NCBI GenBank assembly: GCA_003171215.1
Contig: PMYN01000033.1
Coordinates: 76,079-116,181 of the forward strand
From: Gemmatimonadota bacterium
GTDB taxonomy: Bacteria; Gemmatimonadota; Gemmatimonadetes; Gemmatimonadales; Gemmatimonadaceae
Length of the DNA: 40,103 bases
Direction: 5' to 3'
Numbering within the stretch: position 1 is the stretch's first letter; every line of letters begins with the position of its first letter. This document shows positions 15,287 through 24,166 of this stretch, piece after piece. Under the pieces are notes generated by a model that was not told where the DNA came from, did no database searches, and saw only the letters and a list, made by a program, of their open reading frames with translations. The position numbers were made by a program, and so were the translations under genes.

Positions 15287-17641
15287 GTGGACAATCTGCC
15301 TGCCGTCCAATCGCCGTTCGACGAACCGAACGAGGAAATAGACCTTCGCCGCGCGTGGCAGACGGTAGCGCGCAGCGCGTGGATCATCGTGGTGTGCGTG
15401 GGGCTCGCGGTCGCGGCGGCGGTGGTGGCGGCGAGACGCATCGTGCCGCAGTACGGCGCGGCCGCGACCGTTCGACTCGTCGAACAGCCCAAGGGGTCGT
15501 CGCCGCAGTCGGCGATGATGTACTTCGGCAATGAAACGCAAAGCTCCCTCGCGATGGCGGCGGAAGTGATCACGAGCCGCACGCTGGCCGCGGAGGTCGT
15601 CGATTCGCTCGGGCTGCGCCTGTATGTGATCGTGCCGCAGCGAGTGGTGCGCAGCACGCTGATTGCGCGCGCGCAGTTCGCGACGGACGCGCCATCGGTA
15701 CAGTATCGCATTACGAAGGTGCCCGCGGGGCGTGAAGTGCGGGTGCTGCCCGAAGATTCCGTGCTCGGAGTGTTTCCGGACACCGGCGCGCTGAAGCTCA
15801 TCGGCGGCAGCATCACGCTCTCCGGGGAGGGTCGAGCGCTGCCGAAGATGACGGTCGCGGTGGATCCGCGGATCGCGATCGCGGAGGCGCTGCGCAGCCA
15901 GCTCGTCGTGCAGCCGACCAACAAGGACGCGAACGTCCTGATGATTTCGTACTCGGGGCCCGATTCGCAGTTGGTGCGCGACATTCCGAATGCCGTGGCG
16001 CGCGCGTTCGTTCGACGACGGATGGAGCTCGACCGCGGCGGCGCCGTGCAGCGAATGGATTATCTCCGCCGGCAGCGCGCGACGCTCTCCGCCGACGTGG
16101 CCGACGCCGAGGCGGCCATGAAAGCGTATCTCGAAAAGGAAGGCATCTCGGGAGTCGCGGAGCAGCAGCAAGCATTGCAGACGCAGCTGCTCAGCCTCGA
16201 GGGGACCCAGCGGGATCTTCAGGCGAAGCGCGAGAACATCGCGCGCGCGCTGGAGCCGCTGAGCAGTCCCGATTCGCTGAAGGCGCGCGACCTCTTCCTG
16301 CAGAAATTGATGACGACCGAGGCGTTCGAGCGTTCGGGAATCGCGACGGAGGAAGTCTCGCACTACAAGCAGCTGCTGCAGACGCGCACGGACATGGTCG
16401 CGCGGCGCGTCCCGACTTCGCGCGAAGTGATGGACCTCGACAAGGCGATCCGGCAGTCGCAGGACGCGATCCGGCGCAGCACCGAGACTTTCCTCGCGAA
16501 TCTCGACCAGGAAATTCTTGCGCTGAAGCCTCGCATCGACTCCCTGGAGGCGGGGCTGAAGAAGGTGCCCGAGCAGAAGCTTCAGGCCGAGAAGCTCGAG
16601 CGAAACCGGCGCATCGTCGAGGGGATGATCACGCTCGTCGAGGGCGAGCTGAAGGACGCGGAGATCCAGGCGGCAGTGACGGACTCGACGGCGACCGTCC
16701 TCGATGAAGCCGTGACGCCGGCGCCCCAGGGCGGATCGTCCACGACGTTGATCTACGCGGTGGGTGTGTTCTCCGGCCTGCTGGTGGGCGTGATCGTGGC
16801 GTTCATGCGCGATTGGCTCGATACGACGGTGCGCACCGAGGCCGACCTCGCGAGCATCGTCGGCGTGGCCGTCATCGGCACGATCCCGAACCTTCAGCAG
16901 CAGGCGCGCAGCGTCGGATACCGGTTGCCCGTGCCGAAGGGCGCGGACGAATCGGCGCCCGCGACCGGACGCGAGTACCAGACGCCGGCGGCAGAAGCGT
17001 ACCGGACGCTGCGCACCAACCTGAACTACCTGACGCCGCCGCGGCCGCCGCACGTGATCGTGATCACGAGCGCGCTGCCGGGCGACGGCAAGACGACGAC
17101 CGCGGTGAACCTCGCCGTGACGCTCGCGCATCAGGGACAGCGCGTGATCGTGATCGACGCGGAAACGCGCCGTGGCACGGTGCACGACCTGTTCGGTATT
17201 CCGCCCGCTCCCGGATTCTTCGACCTCATGTACGGGCAGGCATCGCCGGGCGAATGCATCCGGCGCGTGGAGATGGAGGGCGGCGGCACACTCGACGTGC
17301 TTCCGCTCGGCAGCGCGCCGAGCGTGAACCCGGCCGACCTGCTCGTGGCCGGCCGCCTGCAGCCGCTGTTCGAGCGCCTTCGCCCGCAGTACGACTACGT
17401 GATCATCGACACGCCGCCGCTGAACCTGTTCACCGACGGCGCCCTCATCGGCGCGCACGCGGACGCGCTGCTGCTCGTCGCGCGCGCGGACAAGACCGAC
17501 CGCGACGAACTTCGATATGCCGTGCAGCAGCTCCGCAACGTGAATGTCACGCTGGCTGGAACCATCCTCAACGACGTGGAATTCCGGCGCAGTTCGCGGT
17601 ATCGGCTGGGCTACGGCTACTATTACGACTATGCCCGCTGA
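15287..17641 (+). CDS. Wzc-like chain-length regulator and tyrosine kinase (BY-kinase)
   Basis: 784 residues, GTG start. An N-terminal Wzz domain with a membrane helix (about residues 31-52), long periplasmic coiled-coil sequence, a second membrane helix (about 486-510), then a cytoplasmic kinase. The kinase has Walker A SALPGDGKTTT (Lys602), Walker A' VIVIDAETRRG (Asp624, with Glu626 where a second Asp is usual) and Walker B YVIIDTPPL (Asp708). The last 14 residues hold six tyrosines, the autophosphorylation cluster. Such proteins control polymer length and open the export complex through cycles of tyrosine phosphorylation; the PHP phosphatase at 10778 is the expected opponent. The gene for an unknown membrane protein starts within the codons of the tyrosine tail (11-base overlap). 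Confidence 0.94.
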   Translation: MDNLPAVQSPFDEPNEEIDLRRAWQTVARSAWIIVVCVGLAVAAAVVAARRIVPQYGAAATVRLVEQPKGSSPQSAMMYFGNETQSSLAMAAEVITSRTLAAEVVDSLGLRLYVIVPQRVVRSTLIARAQFATDAPSVQYRITKVPAGREVRVLPEDSVLGVFPDTGALKLIGGSITLSGEGRALPKMTVAVDPRIAIAEALRSQLVVQPTNKDANVLMISYSGPDSQLVRDIPNAVARAFVRRRMELDRGGAVQRMDYLRRQRATLSADVADAEAAMKAYLEKEGISGVAEQQQALQTQLLSLEGTQRDLQAKRENIARALEPLSSPDSLKARDLFLQKLMTTEAFERSGIATEEVSHYKQLLQTRTDMVARRVPTSREVMDLDKAIRQSQDAIRRSTETFLANLDQEILALKPRIDSLEAGLKKVPEQKLQAEKLERNRRIVEGMITLVEGELKDAEIQAAVTDSTATVLDEAVTPAPQGGSSTTLIYAVGVFSGLLVGVIVAFMRDWLDTTVRTEADLASIVGVAVIGTIPNLQQQARSVGYRLPVPKGADESAPATGREYQTPAAEAYRTLRTNLNYLTPPRPPHVIVITSALPGDGKTTTAVNLAVTLAHQGQRVIVIDAETRRGTVHDLFGIPPAPGFFDLMYGQASPGECIRRVEMEGGGTLDVLPLGSAPSVNPADLLVAGRLQPLFERLRPQYDYVIIDTPPLNLFTDGALIGAHADALLLVARADKTDRDELRYAVQQLRNVNVTLAGTILNDVEFRRSSRYRLGYGYYYDYAR

Positions 17642-18290
17642 CCGGTTCAAGGCGAACGCGACGCCGCGCGGTATTGCGCTCCCGAATCCCGCGCCCGAGG
17701 TGGTGCCCGACCTGTTCGAGACCGGGACGGAGCGGCTTCCGTCGTCCGGCCAGTTCAGCGCCGCAACGATCGCCGGCCTTGCGCTGTTTGCGGCCGAGCT
17801 GCTCGTCGCACCGCTCGTGTTCGCCATCACGCTGGTCGCGTCGCTGCTGTTCTGGTGGCTCCTCGACCAGCCATGGTCCGGGCGCCGCCGCCGGACGCGC
17901 CGCCGCGGGATCACCTCGCGCCTGCTCTACCTGAGCACGCTGCTGCTGACGGGCCTGTGGCTCTCGGTGATGTTCGTATTCCGCGCGAGCGATCCCACGC
18001 TGTCGTCGGGCTTCACCTCGACGCTTCCGAGCGCGGTGCTCGGTGTGGACATCTCGATGCTGTCGTCGCTCAACGGGATGAAGCAGTTTCACGCGGCGAA
18101 CGCCACGGTCGCGCCGCCTCCGCAGACGCTCGCGCCGTTCAGCCTGTTTGCGCACGGCACGGCGAGCACGGTTGCGATCAGCTTGCTGGCGTACGCGGTG
18201 GTGTCGGGGCGCAGGCGAAAGCGCCGGCGCCTGCGCGAGATAGCCATGCAGGAAATGCGCACGAATCCACCGCCGGTTCGTGAGCGGTAG
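17631..18290 (+). CDS. Unknown integral membrane protein coupled to the BY-kinase
   Basis: 219 residues from an ATG inside the last codons of the kinase gene. Not recognised as any named family. A polar N-terminus of about 50 residues precedes a long hydrophobic region (about 35 residues from SAATIAGLALF, probably one or two helices), a very basic loop (GRRRRTRRRG), a second helix (LLYLSTLLLTGLWLSVMFVF), a Ser/Thr-rich loop of about 60 residues, a further helix (TASTVAISLLAYAVVSG) and a basic tail (RRRKRRRL). The basic segments suggest which parts face the cytoplasm. It is far too short and has too few helices for a Wzx flippase or Wzy polymerase. Its position between kinase and polymerase, with overlapping reading frames, suggests a part in assembly or its control; this is inference only. 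Confidence 0.8.
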   Translation: MPADRFKANATPRGIALPNPAPEVVPDLFETGTERLPSSGQFSAATIAGLALFAAELLVAPLVFAITLVASLLFWWLLDQPWSGRRRRTRRRGITSRLLYLSTLLLTGLWLSVMFVFRASDPTLSSGFTSTLPSAVLGVDISMLSSLNGMKQFHAANATVAPPPQTLAPFSLFAHGTASTVAISLLAYAVVSGRRRKRRRLREIAMQEMRTNPPPVRER

Positions 18291-18308
18291 CGCGGTCGCG
18301 CGAGCTCC

Positions 18309-19832
18309 GTGACCGCCATCACCGTACCACGGGTTCCGGACTCGCCGGCGCCATCGGCGCCGGCCGCGAGGCAGGCGTCGCGTCCGAAGCGCGGCATGAG
18401 CGACACCACGGTCGCAGTCGGGCTGTTCATCGTCGCGACCGCCGCGATGCTCACCGGCCTCGGCGGCCGGGCGGCGAACGTGGCCTACACGGTCGCGGCC
18501 GTCCTGACGGCTGCGGTGCTGCTGGCGCGCTCGCCCGCGATGTATTCGAGCTTTGCCCTCTGGATCTGGTTCCTGTCACCGTTCGTGCGTCGCGTGCTGG
18601 ATTACCGGCACGGCTGGAATTCGACGAATCCCGCACTGCTCGCGCCGCCGTTGGTCGCGGCGCTCTCCATTATTACGGTCGCGCGCAACGCTCGCGAACT
18701 TCGCGGACGGCTCTTCGCGCCGTACCTGCTGATTCTCGGCGCGCTCGCCTACGGGTATTCCGTGGGAATGATCAACGCGGGGCTGATTCCCTCGACGTAC
18801 GCGCTGCTCACGTGGCTCGCGCCGCTGGTGTTCGGCCTCCATCTGGCGCTCAGCTGGCGTCACTATCTGGAGCTGAGTGCCGCGATCCGAAAGACGTTTT
18901 CCATCGCGCTGCCCATACTCGCGGCCTATGGCATCTATCAGTTCGTGCGGCTTCCGGTGTGGGACGCGCAGTGGATGATCAACGCCGACCTCAAGAGCCT
19001 CGGGACGGCGTTGCCGTTCCTCGTGCGCGTGTTCGGCACGCTGAACACACCTGGTCCATACGCGGCGTTTCTGCTCGCGGGAATGTTGATGGTCCTGACC
19101 GGAAAGGGGTTCATCCGGTTTCCGGGGATCGCGGTGGCGGTCGTCGCGCTCCTGCTGACCCGGACGCGCGCCGTGTGGGTGGCGTTCCTCATCGGGCTGG
19201 TGATGCAGCAACTCTCGCAGCCGGTGATCCGGCTTCCGAGGCGTATCGTGACACTGGTGATCGTCTCGATCCTGGCCGCGCCGCTGACGCAGATCCCGGC
19301 GTTCCGCGACACGATCGGGAGCCGCCTATCCACACTGAAGAGCATCAGTGCGGACAACAGCTTCATCAAGCGCGTTCAATTCTCGCAGTCGAATGCGACC
19401 GAGATCGTGGAGACCGCGCTGGGCAACGGACTCGGCACGACGGGCGGTGCGATCAAGCTGAACCGCGCGCAGGTGGGCATCCGATCCCTCGACAACGGCT
19501 TCCTCGAGCTGTTCTACCTGTTCGGCTGGCTCGGTGGCGCGATGTTCCTTCTGGGCGTCGCGGCGCTGTTGTACCAATCGTTCCGGTTCGCCGAGGCCCG
19601 CCGGGATCCTTTTTCGAGCGCCGTGCGAGCGACGGCGATCGCGCTCGTCGCGATCCTGCCGATCGGCGACGTGTTCACCGGATCGACGGGCACGCTGCTG
19701 TGGACGATGATGGGGCTCGGCATCGCGGCGCACGCGTACCACCTCACGACGGGGCTGGCCCTGCGATCGCGCGCCGCGCGGGCGCACTTCGCCGCCCAGG
19801 CGCGGGCGCTCGTCGCTACCGGCCCGCGCTGA
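18309..19832 (+). CDS. O-antigen ligase/Wzy-like polysaccharide polymerase
   Basis: 507 residues, GTG start, 18 bases after the previous gene. About ten to twelve hydrophobic helices span the chain, with a larger hydrophilic loop around FRDTIGSRLSTLKSISADNSF and NGLGTTGGAIKL in the second half, followed by LDNGFLELFYLFGWLGG. That layout, including the GNGLG...DNGFLELF pattern late in the protein, is typical of the O-antigen ligase/polymerase (Wzy_C) superfamily. It would join lipid-linked repeat units at the periplasmic face of the inner membrane. Polymerase is the more likely role because it sits with Wza- and Wzc-like genes. The first 30 residues are Pro/Ala-rich and probably cytoplasmic. 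Confidence 0.87.
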   Translation: MTAITVPRVPDSPAPSAPAARQASRPKRGMSDTTVAVGLFIVATAAMLTGLGGRAANVAYTVAAVLTAAVLLARSPAMYSSFALWIWFLSPFVRRVLDYRHGWNSTNPALLAPPLVAALSIITVARNARELRGRLFAPYLLILGALAYGYSVGMINAGLIPSTYALLTWLAPLVFGLHLALSWRHYLELSAAIRKTFSIALPILAAYGIYQFVRLPVWDAQWMINADLKSLGTALPFLVRVFGTLNTPGPYAAFLLAGMLMVLTGKGFIRFPGIAVAVVALLLTRTRAVWVAFLIGLVMQQLSQPVIRLPRRIVTLVIVSILAAPLTQIPAFRDTIGSRLSTLKSISADNSFIKRVQFSQSNATEIVETALGNGLGTTGGAIKLNRAQVGIRSLDNGFLELFYLFGWLGGAMFLLGVAALLYQSFRFAEARRDPFSSAVRATAIALVAILPIGDVFTGSTGTLLWTMMGLGIAAHAYHLTTGLALRSRAARAHFAAQARALVATGPR

Positions 19833-20632
19833 TGGCGGCGACGAGCGAAGAGCTGTTCGCGCGCGACGCGCACCACTATTTCCAGATGGATCTCACGCCG
19901 CCGGAGCGCGTCTTCCTCGACCGCATCGGCACCCGCTGGGGATCGATCGACATGCTCGACCTGGGCGTGGGAGCCGGGCGCACCGCCTATACCTTCGGCG
20001 CCATCTGCCGCCGCTACGTGGGGATCGACTACGTGCCCCGCATGATCGAACTGTCACGATCGCGCGTGGGCGAGAGCGAACGATGTCGGTTCGAAATCGG
20101 CGACGCGCGCGACCTGTCGCGCTTCGACGACGGCGAGTTCGACGTCGTTCTGTTCAGCTTCAACGGGATGGACAACATCTCGCACGATGACCGGATGCGC
20201 GTGCTGCGCGAGGTGCGGCGCGTATTGCGGGCCGGCGGAACGTTCTTCTTTTCGTCGCATTCGCTTAACGTCTTTCCCTTCCGGCTGATCTGGCCCGAGG
20301 TCAGCTGGCGGCGGCCGTTCAAGGCACTGCGCTGGCACGGGGGCGCGGCGCGACGCTGGCTGCGACTGCGGATCGGGAACCGCTCGGTTGACGCGGCGTC
20401 GGTGCATGCGCGCGGCTGGTCGTTGCTCGTCTCCGACGCGCACGGATACGAAATGCAGATCTACCACGTGACACCGGCCGAGCAGCTCCGCCAGCTCCGC
20501 CACACGGGCTTCGCATGCGACGCAATTCTGGACCTACGCGGACGGCCGCTGGCGGACGCCGGCGCATCGCGCGATGACTGGCTCCACTACCTGTGCCACG
20601 CCGATGCGATCGGACACCCGACGACGCAATGA
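19832..20632 (+). CDS. SAM-dependent class I methyltransferase
   Basis: 266 residues from ATG 19832, which shares one base with the upstream stop (TGATG). The motif I region MLDLGVGAGRTAYTFG, then YVGIDYVPRMIELSRSR, FEIGDARDLSRFDDGEFDVVLF and the post-core LREVRRVLRAGGTFFFSSHSLN make a full Rossmann-like SAM-binding domain (Methyltransf_11/25 type). The C-terminal 100 residues (YEMQIYHVTPAEQLRQL) resemble the cap of small-molecule and sugar methyltransferases. In this context it probably methylates a sugar nucleotide, a lipid-linked intermediate or a glycan hydroxyl. Longer frames upstream overlap the polymerase gene and are not real. Confidence 0.88.
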   Translation: MAATSEELFARDAHHYFQMDLTPPERVFLDRIGTRWGSIDMLDLGVGAGRTAYTFGAICRRYVGIDYVPRMIELSRSRVGESERCRFEIGDARDLSRFDDGEFDVVLFSFNGMDNISHDDRMRVLREVRRVLRAGGTFFFSSHSLNVFPFRLIWPEVSWRRPFKALRWHGGAARRWLRLRIGNRSVDAASVHARGWSLLVSDAHGYEMQIYHVTPAEQLRQLRHTGFACDAILDLRGRPLADAGASRDDWLHYLCHADAIGHPTTQ

Positions 20633-21783
20633 GCGCACTCACCGCGCGCGTCATCGTGAACCGGGACCTCGTTGACGAGATCGTTCCCGCGTGGAACACG
20701 CTGCTGGACGATGCCGCGCAGATCGAGGTATTCTCGACTCCGGAGTGGCAACTGACGTGGCTGGATTCCTTTCCGGGCGTGTCGCCCCGGTATGTCGCGA
20801 TGTCGGACGAAACGGGACGCATGCGGGCACTCCTTCCGCTCGGGGTTCGCACCCGGCGCGTCGGGCCTTTCTCCCTGCGGGCTCTGGAACTCGGTGGCGA
20901 AGCCGTCGCGTGCGGCGATCACCTGGGGTTGATTGCATGCCCGGCGGACGCCGGCGATGCGTGGGCCGCCGCCGCACCGCTCGTGCGATCGTGCGCGGCG
21001 GAGGCCGACCTCGTCCGCTTCGCGTCGATGGATGCGGCGGAAGCGGCCGCCGCGCTTGCGGTGACATCGATGAACCCTGGGTGGGCCGCATGCCATCCGC
21101 CGGACGACGTCGCGCCGCGCATGATGCTCCCGCCGCCCACCACCGACGTGCTCGGCGCATTTCGGTCGAGCCGTCGCGCGAAGCTGCGCTACTACGAGCG
21201 GCAGTTCGCGAGTTCACATCCGTCCGCCTCGGTCGCCCTCAACGACGAGCGAATGCCGCTCGACGACGCGCTCGACGCGCTCGACGCGCTCCATGCATCG
21301 CGCTGGCGCCAGCGCGGAGAAACCGGCGTGCTCGCGGACCCGCCGTTCATGACATTCGTGCGCCGGTTCTCGAGACTCGCGCACGAGCGCGGCTGGCTCC
21401 GTCTCTATCAGATGTTCGTGGAGGATCGTGTTGTGGCGACGTTGCTGACGCTGCACCGGCGCGATGTGGCGTCGGGATGGCTGCTCGGCTGGAACCCGGC
21501 ATTCGCAAAATGGAACGTGTCGGAACTGCTCTGGCTCCACTCCGTGCGGGAGGCCGCGCGGGAGGGACTTCACACGTTCGATTTCCTGCGCGGCGGCGAG
21601 GCGTACAAATTCCGGTTCCCGGTCGAGCCTTCGGCGCTGCTCTGCCGGCAATGGACCGTGACGGCGCGAGGGAGAGTCGCGGTCGGCACGGCCTTGGCGG
21701 GGGAGCGGGTGCTCGCGTCCGCGAGGCGGTGGCGGACGCGTGCCTACCGCGTGGCGCAGAAGCTGCGCCGCGCGCCGGACTGA
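20629..21783 (+). CDS. CelD/BcsL-type (FemAB-like) GNAT acyltransferase
   Basis: 384 residues; the ATG overlaps the methyltransferase stop by 4 bases (ATGA). The protein shows the double-GNAT pattern of the Acetyltransf_6 family: an early VFSTPEWQLTWLDSF segment, RALLPLGVRTRRVGPF, and a second half with RRAKLRYYERQF, LHASRWRQRGETGVL, RLYQMFVEDRVVATLLTLH, SGWLLGWNPAFAKWNVSELLW and FDFLRGGEAYKFRF. Such proteins (CelD, BcsL, FemAB-related EPS proteins) are found in cellulose and exopolysaccharide loci and are thought to acylate or aminoacylate the polymer or a precursor. A 9-base repeat near 21264-21290 encodes an LDALDALHA helix. Donor and acceptor are unknown. Confidence 0.85.
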   Translation: MSALTARVIVNRDLVDEIVPAWNTLLDDAAQIEVFSTPEWQLTWLDSFPGVSPRYVAMSDETGRMRALLPLGVRTRRVGPFSLRALELGGEAVACGDHLGLIACPADAGDAWAAAAPLVRSCAAEADLVRFASMDAAEAAAALAVTSMNPGWAACHPPDDVAPRMMLPPPTTDVLGAFRSSRRAKLRYYERQFASSHPSASVALNDERMPLDDALDALDALHASRWRQRGETGVLADPPFMTFVRRFSRLAHERGWLRLYQMFVEDRVVATLLTLHRRDVASGWLLGWNPAFAKWNVSELLWLHSVREAAREGLHTFDFLRGGEAYKFRFPVEPSALLCRQWTVTARGRVAVGTALAGERVLASARRWRTRAYRVAQKLRRAPD

Positions 21784-21793
21784 GGCGCGGACC

Positions 21794-22744
21794 ATGCGCC
21801 CGCTGAGGTCGCTGCCCGGCGTGTGGCACGCGGCGCGCGCAGGCCGCGCGATCGCCGGCGCGCTTCGCCGCCGCTCGCGGCGCGGACTCGTGCTGCTCTA
21901 TCATCGCATCGCCGGCCCGCGGCGCGACCCGCAAATGCTCGACGTGAGGGCGAGGAATTTCGACGAGCAACTCGGCATTCTCGCGCGCACAACGACGCCG
22001 CTGCCGCTCGATGAGTTCGAATCGCTCCGCCGCTCGGGAAGTCTCCCGGCGCGCGCCGTCGCGGTGACGTTCGATGACGGGTACGCCGACAACCTGCACG
22101 CGGCCGCGCCGGCCCTGATGCGTCACGGTATTCCGGCGACGGTGTTCATCACCACGGGAATGATCGGATCGGAGCGCGAGTTCTGGTGGGACGACGTCGA
22201 GCGCATCGCGTTCGATGCACCGCTCGCGGGCGACGATCCGGCGTCGCGTCAGCGCGAGTACGCTTCGCTCGTGTCGGCGCTCCACCCGCTACCCACCGCG
22301 GTGCGCGAGCAGCGCCTGGCCGCGCTGCGCGCGTCGGCGTCCGTGCCGGAGAAGGGACGCGAGTCGCATCGGGCGCTGACTCCGGACGAATTGCGCGGCC
22401 TCGCCGCCCGGCCGCGGATCTCGATCGGCGCGCACACGATCACGCATCCGTCGCTCGCGCGGCTTTCCGTCGACGACCAGACCCGCGAGATGGCCGGGAG
22501 CACGGCGTGGCTCGAGCGGGAGCTCGGGATTCATGTGCGTGCGCTGGCCTATCCGTTCGGCACGCCCGGCGATGTATCGCGCGATACCGTGCGTGCGGCG
22601 GCTGACGTGTGCGACTACGCCATGGCAACGGACTCGGGCGCGGCTTGGAGATGGTCGCCCCGGTGGAGACTTCCTCGCGTCACCGTGCGCGACTGGGACG
22701 CCGCGCTGTTCTCGCGTCGTCTCGATGAATGGTTCGCGGAATGA
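21794..22744 (+). CDS. Polysaccharide deacetylase (NodB/CE4 family)
   Basis: 316 residues from ATG 21794. CE4 motifs: LVLLYHRIAG near the N-terminus, motif 1 VTFDDGYADN (Asp94-Asp95), motif 2 IGAHTITHPSLARLS (His214, His218 as metal ligands) and motif 3 ALAYPFGTPGD. An insertion of roughly 70 residues lies between motifs 1 and 2, common in EPS-associated members. No clear secretion signal is seen, so it may act in the cytoplasm on a precursor or carry an atypical anchor; the basic N-terminus (RAIAGALRRRSRR) is compatible with membrane association. It should remove N-acetyl groups from amino sugars. The following gene begins within its stop codon (ATGA). Confidence 0.9.
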   Translation: MRPLRSLPGVWHAARAGRAIAGALRRRSRRGLVLLYHRIAGPRRDPQMLDVRARNFDEQLGILARTTTPLPLDEFESLRRSGSLPARAVAVTFDDGYADNLHAAAPALMRHGIPATVFITTGMIGSEREFWWDDVERIAFDAPLAGDDPASRQREYASLVSALHPLPTAVREQRLAALRASASVPEKGRESHRALTPDELRGLAARPRISIGAHTITHPSLARLSVDDQTREMAGSTAWLERELGIHVRALAYPFGTPGDVSRDTVRAAADVCDYAMATDSGAAWRWSPRWRLPRVTVRDWDAALFSRRLDEWFAE

Positions 22745-24150
22745 CGACCGTGCGCAGGCCGCTGACGGTCGTGACGGTGAACACCTGGGATTCGGGCGGC
22801 GGCGCCGAGCGCATCGCGCGCGAGTTGCATCAGAGCTACCAGGCGGCCGGCGAGGACGCGTGGCTGGCGGTCGGCACCGCGCTCGGCACCGACCCGCGCA
22901 CCGTGCGACTGCCGAATCGCGAGCGGCGCTCGGCCTGGACGCGCGCGTGGATGGCGGCGGCCGACGCGCTTCCGCAGCGCGGCGCGGGTTTCCACCTGGC
23001 GAGAACGTTGCGTGACATGGTCGCCGACCCGGTGCGCTGGGCGGCGCGCCGCAGTGGACGCGAGGATTTCGATTTTCCGGGAACGGCGGCGCTCCTGGGC
23101 CTGCACGGCCGCACCCCGGACCTGTTGCACCTGCACAATCTCCACGGCGGATATTTCGACCTGCGCGAGGTTCCCCGTCTTACCGAGCGCGTCCCGACGA
23201 TCCTGAGCCTGCACGATGCCTGGATGCTGAGCGGGCACTGCTCGCACTCGCTCGGCTGCGGGAGATGGGAGACGGGATGCGGGAGCTGTCCTGCGCTCTG
23301 GATATACCCGGCCGTTCCCCGCGATGCGACCGCGTTCAACTGGGAGCGCAAGCGCGACATATACGCGCGCAGCCGCCTGCACGTCGCCGTTCCATGCGAG
23401 TGGCTCGCCGACCGCGTCCGTCGTTCCATGCTCATGCCGGCCGTGCGCGAACTTCGGGTGATTCCGTTCGGCGTCGACCTGGACGTCTTCCGGGCCGCCG
23501 ACCGTCCGTCCGTTCGCGCCGGCCTCGGACTCGATCCGTCGCGCCGCGTCATGCTCGTCGCGGCCAACGCGCTGCGCGAGCGGACGTGGAAGGACAGCGA
23601 GGCATTCCGCGGTGCGCTGGAACGCCTGCGCGGCGAGGCGGCCGCTGCGCAGTGGATCGCGCTCGGCGAGGAGGGCCCCGATCTTCAGGTGGGCGCCGTG
23701 CGGCTCCGCCGTGTCGCGATGGAATCCGATGACCGGCAGCTCTCCCGCTGGTATCAGGCCGCCGACGCATATGTGCACCCCGCGCGCGCCGACACGTATC
23801 CGCTCATGGTGATCGAGGCGCTCGCGTGCGGCACGCCGGTGATCGGGACCGCCGTGGGCGGTGTACCCGAGCAGATCGCCAGCGCGTCGTTCATCCGCGG
23901 CGCGCACGAGCGTGCCGGACTCGACGAGGCCACCGGTGCGGTGGTGCCTGCCGGCGATCCGCTTGCGCTCGTGGCGGCGATCGAGGGAACGCTTGCGCTC
24001 AATTCCGGTGTGCGAGCGGCACTCTCGGCAAACGCCGCTCGCACGGCGCGGGAAAAGTTTGACAGGCGCCGGCACGCGCGCGAATATCTCGACTGGATTC
24101 ACGCACTGGTCGCAGAGCGCTCCGGCTCGCCGCGGGAACAGCCTCGATGA
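22741..24150 (+). CDS. Glycosyltransferase family 4, WcaC-like
   Basis: 469 residues. The N-terminal domain has [18 protein letters not shown], and then the cysteine-rich stretch [28 protein letters not shown], a signature I associate with colanic-acid WcaC-like transferases. The C-terminal domain has [13 protein letters not shown], a nucleotide-sugar site, and [36 protein letters not shown], the E-x7-E region of GT4 enzymes. It would be a retaining transferase using a nucleotide sugar at the cytoplasmic face of the inner membrane. A 16-base gap separates it from the next gene. Confidence 0.9.
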   Translation: MTTVRRPLTVVTVNTWDSGGGAERIARELHQSYQAAGEDAWLAVGTALGTDPRTVRLPNRERRSAWTRAWMAAADALPQRGAGFHLARTLRDMVADPVRWAARRSGREDFDFPGTAALLGLHGRTPDLLHLHNLHGGYFDLREVPRLTERVPTILSLHDAWMLSGHCSHSLGCGRWETGCGSCPALWIYPAVPRDATAFNWERKRDIYARSRLHVAVPCEWLADRVRRSMLMPAVRELRVIPFGVDLDVFRAADRPSVRAGLGLDPSRRVMLVAANALRERTWKDSEAFRGALERLRGEAAAAQWIALGEEGPDLQVGAVRLRRVAMESDDRQLSRWYQAADAYVHPARADTYPLMVIEALACGTPVIGTAVGGVPEQIASASFIRGAHERAGLDEATGAVVPAGDPLALVAAIEGTLALNSGVRAALSANAARTAREKFDRRRHAREYLDWIHALVAERSGSPREQPR

Positions 24151-24166
24151 CCGTATATCACCGCTC

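Noticed and set aside
15284-17914. 876-residue open frame antisense to the BY-kinase gene
   Set aside because: Typical high-GC shadow frame rich in Arg and His, while the sense strand has complete Wzc-like domains.
17631-18290. Unknown membrane protein as the missing Wzx flippase
   Set aside because: Only about four hydrophobic segments and 219 residues; flippases have about 12 to 14 helices and over 400 residues.
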